From DASQFY01 sp036397815 (GTDB taxonomy: Bacteria > Chloroflexota > Limnocylindria > QHBO01): 28,802 nucleotides of DNA. The notes under the pieces are model-generated. The model ran no database searches. It saw only the letters and a program-made list of their open reading frames with translations, and was not told the DNA's origin. A program made the position numbers and the translations under genes. Positions 14,583-22,517 of the stretch are shown here, piece after piece. The DNA lies in the NCBI GenBank assembly GCA_036397815.1, contig DASWIE010000020.1:1-28802 (forward strand), written 5' to 3'. Every line of letters begins with the position of its first letter. Position 1 is the first letter of the stretch.

Positions 14583-16281
14583 AGCGGAGGCTCCCGCCTC
14601 CGAACGCGACGCGCTGGCCGCAGTCGGGCGCGTCCTGGCGGCCGTCACCGGTGCCGAGTTCGAGCTCCAACCGATCCTCGACCGTATCGCCGCGGAGGCC
14701 GCGGCTCTGTGTCTTGCCGAGGTCGCCTTCGTCTTCCTGCGTGAGGGGGATCTCTTTCACTTCGTCGCCGCAAGCGGCGGGAACCCTGAGCACTGGGATT
14801 ACGAACGGTCGCATCCCGATCCGATCGACCGCGGATCGATCGTGGGTCGGGTGGCGCTCGCCGGCAAGGCGGTCCAGATCAACGACGTCGCGGCCGACCC
14901 GGAGTACCACAGCAGCGCGTACACCGTCGGCGGCAATCGAACCCTGCTGGGGGTTCCGATCCGCATGGACGGCGCGCTGATCGGTGCCTTCGGGCTGGGA
15001 CGCACTGACGTTCTGCCCTTCTCCGAGGCAGAGATCGACCTCGTGAGCCTCTTTGCCGATCAGGCCGGCATCGCTATTCGGCTGGCACGGCTCCTGACGC
15101 GGACGCAGGAAGCGCTCGAACGCGAGACGGCAGTTGGCAGTGTGCTGCAATCGATCAGCCGCTCCACGTTCGACCTGAACCGGGTGCTCCAGACGGTCAT
15201 CGACAGCGCCACCCGTCTGTCGCGCGCCGATGAGGGCAACATCGTGCGCGAGGGGAACGGTCGATTCCGGATGGCGGCCTACACCGCCGGCGTGCCGGCG
15301 GAGTTCCGCGCCATCATCGACAAGATGACCTTCCAGCCCGGGCGCGGAACGATCACCGGCCGCGTGCTGATGGAGCGCGGCCCGGTGCAGATCGTGGACA
15401 TCAAAGCCGATGCCGAGTACCAGCACCCCGATGCCCAGCGGGCATCCGGGTTCCGGACCGTCCTGGCGGTACCACTCTTGCGCGAGGGGATCCCGATCGG
15501 AGTGCTGATCGTCTGGCGCCTGGTCGTCCAGGCCTTCACGGAGGCGCAGATCGGGTTGCTGCAGACGTTCGCAGACCAGGCCGCGATCGCCATCGCCAAC
15601 GCGCAGCTCTTCGAGACAGTCGAGCGGCAGCGGACCGAGCTGGCCCGATACGCGCCCCAGGCGGCCGAACTGCTGTCGAGCACGGAGGGCGAGCAGCTGC
15701 TCGCCGGCCACCGCCGGGAGATCACGGCGCTCTTCGCCGACCTGCGCGGATTCACCGCGTTCGCCGAGCAGGCCGAGCCGGAAGAGGTTCTGGGCGTGCT
15801 GCGCGAGTACCACACGGTGGTCGGGGAGCTGGCCGTCGCGAACGGCGCGACCGTAGAGCACTTCGCCGGGGACGGGCTGATGGTCTTCTTCAACGATCCG
15901 CAGCCGGTGGCCGACCACCAGCTCGCCGCGACCCGGACCGCCTGCGAGATGCGCGAGCGGTTCGCGTCGCTGTCGACGGCATGGAGCAAGCGCGGTTACC
16001 AGCTTGGCCTGGGGATCGGGATCGCGGCAGGGTTCGCCACGCTCGGGCGCATCGGCTTCGAAGGCCGATATGACTACGGGGCGGTCGGCAACGCCGTCAT
16101 CCTGGCTTCTCGGCTGTCGGGTGCCGCCACGGCCGGTCAGATCCTGGTCAGCCAGCGCGTCTTTGCCGTGATCGAGGAGGAGGTCGAGGCCGCTCCCGTC
16201 CCGAATCTGGAGCTGAAGGGATTCAGTCACGCCATGACGGCCTACTCGGTGACTTCTGTGCGTGACGCGGTGGCCGGCTAG
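14575..16281 (+). CDS. GAF-GAF class III adenylate/guanylate cyclase
   Basis: 568 residues, cytoplasmic. GAF domain 1 (about 18-170) and GAF domain 2 (about 185-345) precede a class III cyclase domain (about 380-560). Both metal-binding aspartates are present, D389 in LFADLRGFT and D433 in FAGDGLMVFFNDP. At the substrate-lysine position (usually V-x-K-F) there is H429, as in related proteins that read ERF. The usual transition-state Asn (V-N-x-A-x-R) is I509 in GNAVILASRL, while R513 is kept. Cyclase activity is therefore uncertain. GAF domains would sense a small ligand or redox state. The ATG overlaps the OsmC stop by 8 nt and lies in a GACCGATG octamer, which suggests a link to peroxide stress. 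Confidence 0.88.
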   Translation: MTEAEAPASERDALAAVGRVLAAVTGAEFELQPILDRIAAEAAALCLAEVAFVFLREGDLFHFVAASGGNPEHWDYERSHPDPIDRGSIVGRVALAGKAVQINDVAADPEYHSSAYTVGGNRTLLGVPIRMDGALIGAFGLGRTDVLPFSEAEIDLVSLFADQAGIAIRLARLLTRTQEALERETAVGSVLQSISRSTFDLNRVLQTVIDSATRLSRADEGNIVREGNGRFRMAAYTAGVPAEFRAIIDKMTFQPGRGTITGRVLMERGPVQIVDIKADAEYQHPDAQRASGFRTVLAVPLLREGIPIGVLIVWRLVVQAFTEAQIGLLQTFADQAAIAIANAQLFETVERQRTELARYAPQAAELLSSTEGEQLLAGHRREITALFADLRGFTAFAEQAEPEEVLGVLREYHTVVGELAVANGATVEHFAGDGLMVFFNDPQPVADHQLAATRTACEMRERFASLSTAWSKRGYQLGLGIGIAAGFATLGRIGFEGRYDYGAVGNAVILASRLSGAATAGQILVSQRVFAVIEEEVEAAPVPNLELKGFSHAMTAYSVTSVRDAVAG

Positions 16282-16370
16282 TAGGCGCGTTTTACCGTCT
16301 GTCAGGAACTGGGTAACTGATAAGTGACTCGACAGGCCTCGCCGCCGGCGCCGTTGATCCTCGCTGAGCT

Positions 16371-16398
16371 CGAAATCCGGCGGGCATGCCTGATTTCG
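16371..16398. terminator. Hairpin between the converging cyclase and PEPCK genes
   Basis: CGAAATC (16371-16377) pairs with GATTTCG (16392-16398), and the loop contains the self-complementary GGCATGCC. The 181-bp gap between these genes (16282-16462) holds no convincing gene. A small 4-bp hairpin GGGC-TAC-GCCC lies at 16447-16457, nearer the PEPCK end. Neither is followed by a clear T-run. Confidence 0.4.
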
Positions 16399-16462
16399 AC
16401 GTCTACCAGTCGCTTACCAGTAACAGGATTGCTGGGAGACGGTACGGGCTACGCCCAGGCGC

Positions 16463-18052
16463 CTAGCGGATCGCGTCCAGGATCTCCGCCGCCAGCTCCG
16501 GATACTTCGCAAGGAACTCGACGCGCTCGCGCTTGAGGCGATCGACCCATCCCGCGTACTCCTCCGCACGCCCGGTCCGGTCGTATAGGCGCCGCGGCTG
16601 AAGGATCTCCACGTCACTGAGGCCGGGCAGCTTCGACGCGACCTCGTACCCGAAATCCGGATCGCGCTCCCAGCTGATCGTCCCCTCCGCGATCGCCTCG
16701 ACGATCGCGCCCGAATGCTCGATCTCGACCTTCTTGGAGGCCGGATCGTCCGGTCCGCCGCCGACGCGTCCGGTGTTGAGCAGGTATACCTCGAAGGGAT
16801 GGGTGGCCATCAGCTCCAGGAAGCGGTTCGCCTGCTGCTCGTCGCGATGCGGGTAGAACGGGTTGGTGCCCGGCACGCGAAGCGCGCGACCCTCCTCCGC
16901 CTTGCCGCCGGCGCTGGTGCCCTGTGTCTCGCCGAGCATGAAATAGGCCGCCGCCTGTTCTCGGGAAAGCCGGGCGACGGCCGGGATGATGTTGTCGTTG
17001 CGATTGAGGATCAGCAGGTGACTGACCGGGCCGATCTCGCGTGGGTCGCGCCAGATGCCGAGGTTGGCCATCGGGAAGGTGGCGCGCCCGTTTTGCGTAT
17101 ACGACGTGTCGAAGAAGTCGACCGGTCCGCCGTCCTCCCTCTGTGACACGTTCTCAAGGTAGGCGTCCGGCTTCGTCACCGCGCCGTAGATCGCCGGCTC
17201 ATGGCGCGGATCCAGCCCGAACGTCTTGGCGAAGCAGCCATTCTCGGTTCCAACCACCTTGCCACCCGCAAACAGACCGATGAAGTCGTCCTGCACCGGT
17301 TGGCTGTTGTTCTGGCGGGTGAAGGTGGTCGTCGTCTTCCCCGTCCCAGAGAGGCCGATGATCAGCATCGTCTTCTCGCCGCCATCGGTCGGCACCACCT
17401 TGCAGCCGGCGTGCATCGCCAGGCCGCCCTCGGCGTAGACCAGGGCGTTCCACATCCGCAGGCCGCCCTTCTTGCTCTCGCCGAAGTAGTCCGAGTTCAT
17501 GATCCGCGTGACGCCGGACTCGAGATCGACCGCGATGAGGCGGTCGTCCGGGTAGCCGGGCATGGGCAGGTTCGGGGTGTAGATCAGGCTCAGCTGCGGG
17601 TCCCACTCGTCGGCCGGCGCATCGGGCGGGAAGTAGAGCTGGCGCTGCATGCCGGCGATGTTGGCGTTGGCCGCCTCGACGTAGAGGCGTACCCGGGACT
17701 GATGCTCCGGCTCGTTGCCGATATAGCCGTCGATCACCAGCATGTCGGTCCCGGCCACGTACGCGTCCTGCAGGGCCGACACCCGGGCGGCCTCCGCGCG
17801 CGAGATCGCCTTGCCGGTCGTCTCGGCCGGATCATCGGTCACCAGGTAGGTCGAGCCGGCGGAGCGGCTGACCGCGCGGGTCTGGACGTTGTAATTGCCG
17901 AAGCTGGTGCGCCGCGCCGGCGGCATGCGGCTGGTCAGCTCCTGCAGGTCCGCGGCCGATGGGTTGAATCGTACGGAACGGGGAGCAGGTAAGCGCCGTC
18001 CCCTGGGGCCCATGGGCGCCCCCGTCACGGGGCGGCCGGTGAGCGTGCTCAT
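16463..18052 (-). CDS. pckA: Phosphoenolpyruvate carboxykinase (ATP)
   Basis: 529 residues, the normal length of the ATP-dependent type. It converts oxaloacetate plus ATP to PEP, CO2 and ADP, the first step of gluconeogenesis. The order is RTSFGNYNVQTRAVSRSAGSTY-type N-terminal substrate loop, MNSDYFGESKKGGLRMWN, the kinase-1a P-loop GLSGTGKTTTT (from about residue 233), DDFIGLFAGG (metal-binding kinase-2), ENGCFAKTFGL, and a C-terminal LNTGRVGGG. The start at 18052 has AGGAG 11 bases upstream. The N-terminal 25 residues are basic and poorly conserved. It stands alone on its strand, with 112 nt to the kelch gene upstream. Confidence 0.95.
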   Translation of the reverse strand: MSTLTGRPVTGAPMGPRGRRLPAPRSVRFNPSAADLQELTSRMPPARRTSFGNYNVQTRAVSRSAGSTYLVTDDPAETTGKAISRAEAARVSALQDAYVAGTDMLVIDGYIGNEPEHQSRVRLYVEAANANIAGMQRQLYFPPDAPADEWDPQLSLIYTPNLPMPGYPDDRLIAVDLESGVTRIMNSDYFGESKKGGLRMWNALVYAEGGLAMHAGCKVVPTDGGEKTMLIIGLSGTGKTTTTFTRQNNSQPVQDDFIGLFAGGKVVGTENGCFAKTFGLDPRHEPAIYGAVTKPDAYLENVSQREDGGPVDFFDTSYTQNGRATFPMANLGIWRDPREIGPVSHLLILNRNDNIIPAVARLSREQAAAYFMLGETQGTSAGGKAEEGRALRVPGTNPFYPHRDEQQANRFLELMATHPFEVYLLNTGRVGGGPDDPASKKVEIEHSGAIVEAIAEGTISWERDPDFGYEVASKLPGLSDVEILQPRRLYDRTGRAEEYAGWVDRLKRERVEFLAKYPELAAEILDAIR

Positions 18053-18164
18053 GCTGGTCGTCACTCCTGTGCGGCGTCCGAAGCGGGCGCGCAGATGAGG
18101 GCGCCCAGCGGGGAATCTCGGGCGCACATGGTACCAAGTCCCGGCGCGGAAGACCCTTTGAGCC

Positions 18165-19262
18165 CTATTCGTCGGGCGGGCCCGTCAGCTCCCAGAGGTC
18201 GTCGCGGGCGCCATCGGCATCACGGCCGCCGAAGAGCAGGAGACGGCCGTGCGAAGGGTCGGCAATCAGTTCGGCCGCCCATCGTGCCGGAGGTCGCGTC
18301 CCGCCGATCAGAGTCGGGGCGGAGCTGCCGTCGTCGGACAGTAGCCAGGTGTCGTCGAGCGCACTGCCGTCGAGCGCCTGCCCACCCACCACCAATGTCA
18401 TGCTGCCCCATCGGGCAGCGGCGTACAGGTTGCGCGCCGGGGGTGGGCCATCGGGCACCTGCTCGGCCCACGCGTTTGTTCCGGGGCGCTCGCCGACGGC
18501 CAGCCACCACAGGTCGTCGAGCGAGTTGGTCCCCGTCGTCTGGCCGGCGTACAGGGCGAACGCCCCGTCATCGGTCCACCAGCAGGCGTGCAGGCACCGC
18601 TGGATCGGAGCCTCACCGGCGGGTGTCTCATCGGTCCAGGTGCTGGTTGAGAAGTCGTAGGCGCGCGTATCGGCGAAGCGTTGGCCTTCCTGGGTGAAGC
18701 CGTGGCTGATCCACAGCCGTCCGTCAGGACCGATGGCGGCGCAGCTGCCATAGCGCGGCACGGGGACGGCGCCGTCGGCGGGCAGCTCCTCCCAGGCGTT
18801 CGCAGCGGGGTTGAAGGTCCAGAGATCGTTGTAGAAGGTGGCTCCCGCCTGCCCGGCGAAGATCACCAGGCCGACACCGTCCACCCAGGCCGCGTTGTGT
18901 CCGAAGCGCGCCGGCGGTCCATCCTCGGTGACCAGGGCCCAGCTGTTGCCGGGCAGGTCGTAGGCCCACAGGTCGCCGAGCGCGGCGCCCTCACCAGTGC
19001 GACCACCGAACAGGTAGGCGGTCACAAAGTCCGGTGTGATGGTCCACGTGTGGTCCTCGCGGGCGGCCGGAGTCTCGCCGCTCGGCGTGAGCTCGCGCCA
19101 TGCAGGAAGGGTGGGAGCGACGGAGGGCATGGGTGTTGCGACGGACGACGGCTCGGCCTCCGACGCCGCGACCATGCTGGGCGTTGCCGTGACGCTCGGT
19201 GAGGCGCAGCCCGCGAGCAGCATGGCTGCGACAAGCAGGGATCGAGTGGCTTGGCCTGTCAT
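18165..19262 (-). CDS. Kelch-repeat lipoprotein
   Basis: 365 residues. A lipoprotein signal peptide ends at LLAGC (C19). A Thr/Ser/Pro/Ala-rich linker follows to about residue 58. The rest is a kelch-type beta-propeller built from repeats such as YLFGGRTGEGAALGDLWAYDL, VIFAGQAGATFYNDLWTFN, ALYAGQTTGTNSLDDLWWL, LVVGGQALDGSALDDTWLL and LLFGGRDADGARDDLWEL, about five or six blades. It is exported and tethered to the membrane outer face. The ligand is unknown, and propellers of this kind bind sugars or proteins. The ATG at 19262 is chosen over an upstream GTG because it begins the signal peptide and lies just 6 nt after a -10 element, which points to leaderless translation. Confidence 0.86.
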   Translation of the reverse strand: MTGQATRSLLVAAMLLAGCASPSVTATPSMVAASEAEPSSVATPMPSVAPTLPAWRELTPSGETPAAREDHTWTITPDFVTAYLFGGRTGEGAALGDLWAYDLPGNSWALVTEDGPPARFGHNAAWVDGVGLVIFAGQAGATFYNDLWTFNPAANAWEELPADGAVPVPRYGSCAAIGPDGRLWISHGFTQEGQRFADTRAYDFSTSTWTDETPAGEAPIQRCLHACWWTDDGAFALYAGQTTGTNSLDDLWWLAVGERPGTNAWAEQVPDGPPPARNLYAAARWGSMTLVVGGQALDGSALDDTWLLSDDGSSAPTLIGGTRPPARWAAELIADPSHGRLLLFGGRDADGARDDLWELTGPPDE

Positions 19263-19268
19263 CGGCTC

Positions 19269-19296
19269 ACGGTAGCGCACCCACTGTGACGGTCAA
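19269..19296 (-). promoter_or_regulatory. Leaderless promoter of the kelch lipoprotein
   Basis: Minus-strand TTGACC (19296-19291), 16-bp spacer and TACCGT (19274-19269), then 6 bases to the ATG. Transcription should begin at or near the A of the start codon. This is the clearest leaderless case in the window. Confidence 0.6.
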
Positions 19297-19328
19297 ATGA
19301 AGCGCTTGGGACCGGCCAGCCGTGACCC

Positions 19329-20288
19329 TCACGGCAGCCGATGAGCGAGGATCGCGGCCAGCGTTGACGTGTCGATGTTGCCGCCCGAGATGACGGCCAC
19401 GACGCGGCCGGTCCCGGCCTGACCGGTCAGCGCGGCAGCCAGGGCCGCGGCACCGGCTCCCTCGGCGACGATCCGGTTGCGCGTCGCGAGCAGCCGCAGC
19501 GCCTCCGCCACCGCCTCCAGCTCGACCACGATCGAGCCGTCCAGGACCGATGACACGAGCGGCCACATCTCGGTCAGCACGCCGCCGCTGCCGATGCCGT
19601 CGACGAAGCTCGGGGCACGGTCGATCTCGACCGGGCGGCCCGCGGCGAGAGAAGCCGCGAGGGGCGCAGCGGTCGCGACCTCCGCGGCGAAGACCCGCAC
19701 CCCGCGTCGGAGCGCCTTGACCGCGCAGGCGATCCCGCTCGACAGGCCGCCGCCACCGAACGGCACCACAACGGCGTCGACTTCGGGCAGATCGGCGACG
19801 ATCTCCAGTCCGATCGTGCCGTTGCCGGCGATGACGGCGGGATCCGAGACCGGGTGGATGAAGAATCCGTCGAGCTCGGGATGACCGCGGTCGACGAGCG
19901 CCTGCCACCACGCGTCGAATGGCACGCGCACGATTCGCGCGCCCAGGGCTGCGACTGGGTCGAGCTTCGCCGCGGGGGCGTCATCGGGCGCAACCACGGT
20001 GCACGGAACGCCGCGACGCCGCGCCAGCCAGGCGGCGGCTCGGGCCATGTTGCCGGCGCTGGCCGTCGCGACGCCCCGCGCGAGGAGCGCCGGGTCAGCG
20101 TGCTCAAGCGCATTCCCCGCGCCGCGAACCTTGAAGGAGCCGGTCGGCTGCAGGCTCTCGAGCTTCAGGTGGATCTCGGCCGGCGCCTCGCCCTCCAGGC
20201 GGAGCAGCGGCGAGTGCGTGGCGACCCCGCCGAGCCGCCCGGCCGCGGCGCGCACCTCGTCCAGCGAGACCGGGGCGAGCGGCTGCAT
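19329..20288 (-). CDS. PLP-dependent threonine/serine dehydratase-like enzyme (fold type II)
   Basis: 319 residues. The PLP lysine is K53 in GSFKVRGAGNA. A glycine-rich phosphate loop (FGGGGLSSG) and a C-terminal SGGN segment complete the catalytic domain. It lacks the ACT-like regulatory domain of biosynthetic IlvA, so it resembles catabolic threonine dehydratase, serine racemase, hydroxyaspartate dehydratase and EutB. It begins 5 nt after the stop of an ornithine-cyclodeaminase-family gene (TAG-GACCG-ATG), so the two form an operon and probably act in sequence. Such pairs occur in ectoine breakdown (EutB/EutC) and the beta-hydroxyaspartate cycle (BhcB/BhcD). No other gene of either pathway is in view, so the substrate is left open. 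Confidence 0.88.
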   Translation of the reverse strand: MQPLAPVSLDEVRAAAGRLGGVATHSPLLRLEGEAPAEIHLKLESLQPTGSFKVRGAGNALEHADPALLARGVATASAGNMARAAAWLARRRGVPCTVVAPDDAPAAKLDPVAALGARIVRVPFDAWWQALVDRGHPELDGFFIHPVSDPAVIAGNGTIGLEIVADLPEVDAVVVPFGGGGLSSGIACAVKALRRGVRVFAAEVATAAPLAASLAAGRPVEIDRAPSFVDGIGSGGVLTEMWPLVSSVLDGSIVVELEAVAEALRLLATRNRIVAEGAGAAALAAALTGQAGTGRVVAVISGGNIDTSTLAAILAHRLP

Positions 20289-20293
20289 CGGTC

Positions 20294-21295
20294 CTACCGG
20301 AGGCGAATGGAGGTGCCGAGCCCTTGCTCGGTTGCCCCCTGCCACACCTCGTGCGCTGCGGCCAGATCCTCGACCGCCAGGCCGAGCGACTCGAACAGGG
20401 TGATGTCGCTCGCGTCCCGCCGTCCGACCGCCCCTCCGGTGAGCAGGTCGCCGAGCTCGCCGACGATGTGGCCCTCATCTACGACACCGGCTTCCATCGC
20501 CGCCAGCAGGTCGCCCGACTCGTGGAGCGCTGACTCGCGGCGATCGACGAAGAGCCGACAGCGGCGGACGGCCTCCGCATCGAGCTCGCGCGCGTTCGGC
20601 TGGCTGGCCCCGACCGCGTTGACGTGAACGCCTGGCACCAGCCACTCGCCCTCGAGGACCGGCGTGGGGCTGGCGGTGACGGTGCACACGATCGTGGCGC
20701 CCTCGACCGCGTCACGCGCGGAGGCGGCGACCTCGACCGGCCGATCGTGTGCGCGAGACGCCTCCGTGGCAAAGGCCTGCAGACGCCCGGCGTTCGGGCT
20801 CCAGGCGCGAATGCGACGGATCCCGGGGCGGACCACCAGCATCGCCTCCAGGTGCGTGCGCGCCTGTCTGCCCGAGCCGAGGATCGCCAGGTTGTCCGCC
20901 TCCTCGCGAGCCAGGAGGCGGGTCGCGAGCCCGCTCACGGCGGCGGTGCGAATGGCCGTGATCTCGCCCGCGTCGACCAGCGCGATCGGCGCGCCGTGCT
21001 CGGTCTCGAAGAGCAGCACGAAGCCCTGGTGCGACTCGTAGCCCGAGCCGCGGTTGCCCGGGAACACCGAGATCACCTTGAGACCGATGGTCCCCGGCGA
21101 GGCGCGCGCTGCCGGCATCATCCCCAGGGCTGCGCCCAGCTGCGGCAGGCGCATCACCGTTCGGAGCGGGTTCTCCGCCTCGCCGCGGGAGAGCGCGGCG
21201 AGGGCATCGGCCATCAGCTCGATGCATCGCTGCATGGACAGGAGCTGCCGGACCTCGTCACGGGCGACGACCCGAACCTCGACCGGCGCGTCCAT
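20294..21295 (-). CDS. Ornithine cyclodeaminase / mu-crystallin family reductase
   Basis: 333 residues. Members use NAD(P)H on cyclic or open imines (ornithine cyclodeaminase, alanine dehydrogenase, iminosuccinate reductase, EutC). Visible motifs are LGLKVISVFPGN-like substrate loop (here IGLKVISVFPGNRGSG), the dinucleotide-binding ILGSGRQARTHLEAM, and the family's GASQPNARELD and HESGDLLAAMEAG blocks. The start ATG at 21295 is preceded at 6 nt by a -10-like TATGAT. It is the first gene of a two-gene operon with the dehydratase-like enzyme. A dehydratase makes an imine or keto product that an enzyme of this family could reduce, which is why BhcB/BhcD or EutB/EutC analogues are considered. It is not a clear match to one named enzyme. 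Confidence 0.9.
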   Translation of the reverse strand: MDAPVEVRVVARDEVRQLLSMQRCIELMADALAALSRGEAENPLRTVMRLPQLGAALGMMPAARASPGTIGLKVISVFPGNRGSGYESHQGFVLLFETEHGAPIALVDAGEITAIRTAAVSGLATRLLAREEADNLAILGSGRQARTHLEAMLVVRPGIRRIRAWSPNAGRLQAFATEASRAHDRPVEVAASARDAVEGATIVCTVTASPTPVLEGEWLVPGVHVNAVGASQPNARELDAEAVRRCRLFVDRRESALHESGDLLAAMEAGVVDEGHIVGELGDLLTGGAVGRRDASDITLFESLGLAVEDLAAAHEVWQGATEQGLGTSIRLR

Positions 21296-21301
21296 CCGCC
21301 G

Positions 21302-21307
21302 ATCATA
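21302..21307 (-). promoter_or_regulatory. -10 element of the cyclodeaminase-like/dehydratase operon
   Basis: TATGAT (5 of 6) ends 6 bases before the ATG at 21295. No -35 match is seen at 16-18 bp. It is consistent with a leaderless transcript. Confidence 0.4.
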
Positions 21308-21359
21308 CGCGGCATGGAATTCGGCACCGCCAGGGGGACGGGCCGCTGCAAGGCTCCTG

Positions 21360-22316
21360 TCAGGGAACCAGTGTGCTGCCGAGCGGGATCCCGTTGGCGA
21401 TGTATGCCCCCGTCTCGCCGGATGTCAGGAGGTCGTATGTGCGCCTGCCCAGGTACCGCTCCCGCGTGACGCTGCGCACAACGCTTCCGTCGACCGTGTC
21501 GCCCGCTCGGATGCTGCCGATTGGCCTGCCGTCGGCCAGCGGATGGCCAGGCGACGCGATCACCGAGCGGCCATCGGTCAAGGTCATTCGCACCACCACG
21601 TGGCTCGCCGGCACTTCAACGCTGCCGATTCTGACCACCACGGCCACTCTCACTCCACCCTCGCCGCCCGTGGCGAGCACCTGCTCTCCGACTGAAAGCT
21701 GCTCCACGGGCACCTCGCCCGCGGGCGTCGCAATCCGCGTGCCCTCGGCCAGGCAGATGGGGCAGGGAGGCGGACCGGAAACAGCTTCTGCCTCCACGGA
21801 GATGGTGCCATCCGGCGCGATGTGGCCGGCGACTCGCATCCCCTCTGCGGCGTCCAGGGCGGAAGTGAAGATCGCGTCGAAGCGAAAGCCGTTGTCCTCG
21901 GGCTCGAGGATGAGCGCGTTGAGCATCTTCCAGGCCCGATAGACCGCCAGCGTCTGCGCCGGGTCCGGATCGGCCTGGGGGTCGATCCCCAGCTGAGAGG
22001 TAATGGCGGCGTAGGTATCGGCGTCCAAACGGATCTCGGGCAGCCGCTGCTCGGCAAGCTCCTGCTCGTCCCCGTGGGCGACCGGGTATTCGTCCGGGTC
22101 GCAGTACCAGAGCAGGCCGAAGCGGTCGATGAGGCGATACTTCAGATCGGCCAGCGCCAGGTTGCCGGAGCCAGGTGATGGGCTGTCGCTCGGTTGAGCG
22201 CTCGGGGTCGATCCCGTGCTCGGCGTTGAGGACGGAGCAGCTGCGCAGCCTGCCAGGGCGAGCACGATCGATGCCTGGGTCGCGAGCCAGAGTCTGGTTG
22301 GGCGATGCGCGTTCAT
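21360..22316 (-). CDS. Lipoprotein with C-terminal Hint (hedgehog/intein-type) domain
   Basis: 318 residues. A lipoprotein signal ends LALAGC (C24), followed by a Ser/Thr/Pro linker and an unrecognised domain (about 52-180). From C188 a Hint fold can be followed: block A CLAEGTRIATPAGEVPVEQLSVGEQVLA, block B with H258 in SVIASPGHPLADGRPIGSIRAGDTV, and a final YDLLTSGETGAYIANGI. C185 and C188 form CPIC at the junction. The C-terminus ends shortly after ANGIPLG and lacks the His-Asn pair and any C-extein, so protein splicing is not expected. A Hint domain of this layout could still cleave at its own N-terminus and release or modify the lipid-anchored part. The gene begins 57 nt after tRNA-Gly and may be read from its promoter. 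Confidence 0.8.
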   Translation of the reverse strand: MNAHRPTRLWLATQASIVLALAGCAAAPSSTPSTGSTPSAQPSDSPSPGSGNLALADLKYRLIDRFGLLWYCDPDEYPVAHGDEQELAEQRLPEIRLDADTYAAITSQLGIDPQADPDPAQTLAVYRAWKMLNALILEPEDNGFRFDAIFTSALDAAEGMRVAGHIAPDGTISVEAEAVSGPPPCPICLAEGTRIATPAGEVPVEQLSVGEQVLATGGEGGVRVAVVVRIGSVEVPASHVVVRMTLTDGRSVIASPGHPLADGRPIGSIRAGDTVDGSVVRSVTRERYLGRRTYDLLTSGETGAYIANGIPLGSTLVP

Positions 22317-22373
22317 GGTCGGCAGACGCGATCTGGCGGCAGGCCGTTCCCCATCACGGTCGGATGGGAGACT

Positions 22374-22449
22374 TGGAGCGGGAGACGAGACTCGAACTCG
22401 CGACATCCACCTTGGGAAGGTGGCGCTCTACCAACTGAGCTACTCCCGC
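22374..22449 (-). tRNA. tRNA-Gly (CCC)
   Basis: 76 nt including an encoded CCA (22374-22376). Acceptor GCGGGAG pairs with CTCCCGC. D arm AGCTCAGTTGGTAGAGC. Anticodon stem CCACC/GGTGG with loop TTCCCAA gives anticodon CCC (22414-22416). T loop GTTCGAGTC. U73 fits bacterial glycine tRNA. Confidence 0.96.
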
Positions 22450-22474
22450 AGCGCCGTGGGACTACTGGCAGGGC

Positions 22475-22503
22475 ATTCTAGCCCGGGCCGATCGAGGCGC
22501 CAA
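22475..22503 (-). promoter_or_regulatory. Promoter of tRNA-Gly
   Basis: Minus-strand TTGGCG (22503-22498), 17-bp spacer and TAGAAT (22480-22475, 5 of 6) precede the tRNA 5' end at 22449 by 25 bases. The -35 overlaps a small AGGCG/CGCCT hairpin just past the end of the cNMP-binding gene. Confidence 0.6.
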
Positions 22504-22517
22504 AGACGCCTGAGAAC

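Noticed and set aside
18569..18636. Two pairs of octamers exactly 60 bases apart (8485/8545 and 18569/18629) as a helical or phased array
   Set aside because: Only two such pairs among 32 copies. Other spacings are irregular, so I treat this as chance.
21360..22316. A splicing intein
   Set aside because: No C-terminal His-Asn, no following C-extein and no homing endonuclease domain.
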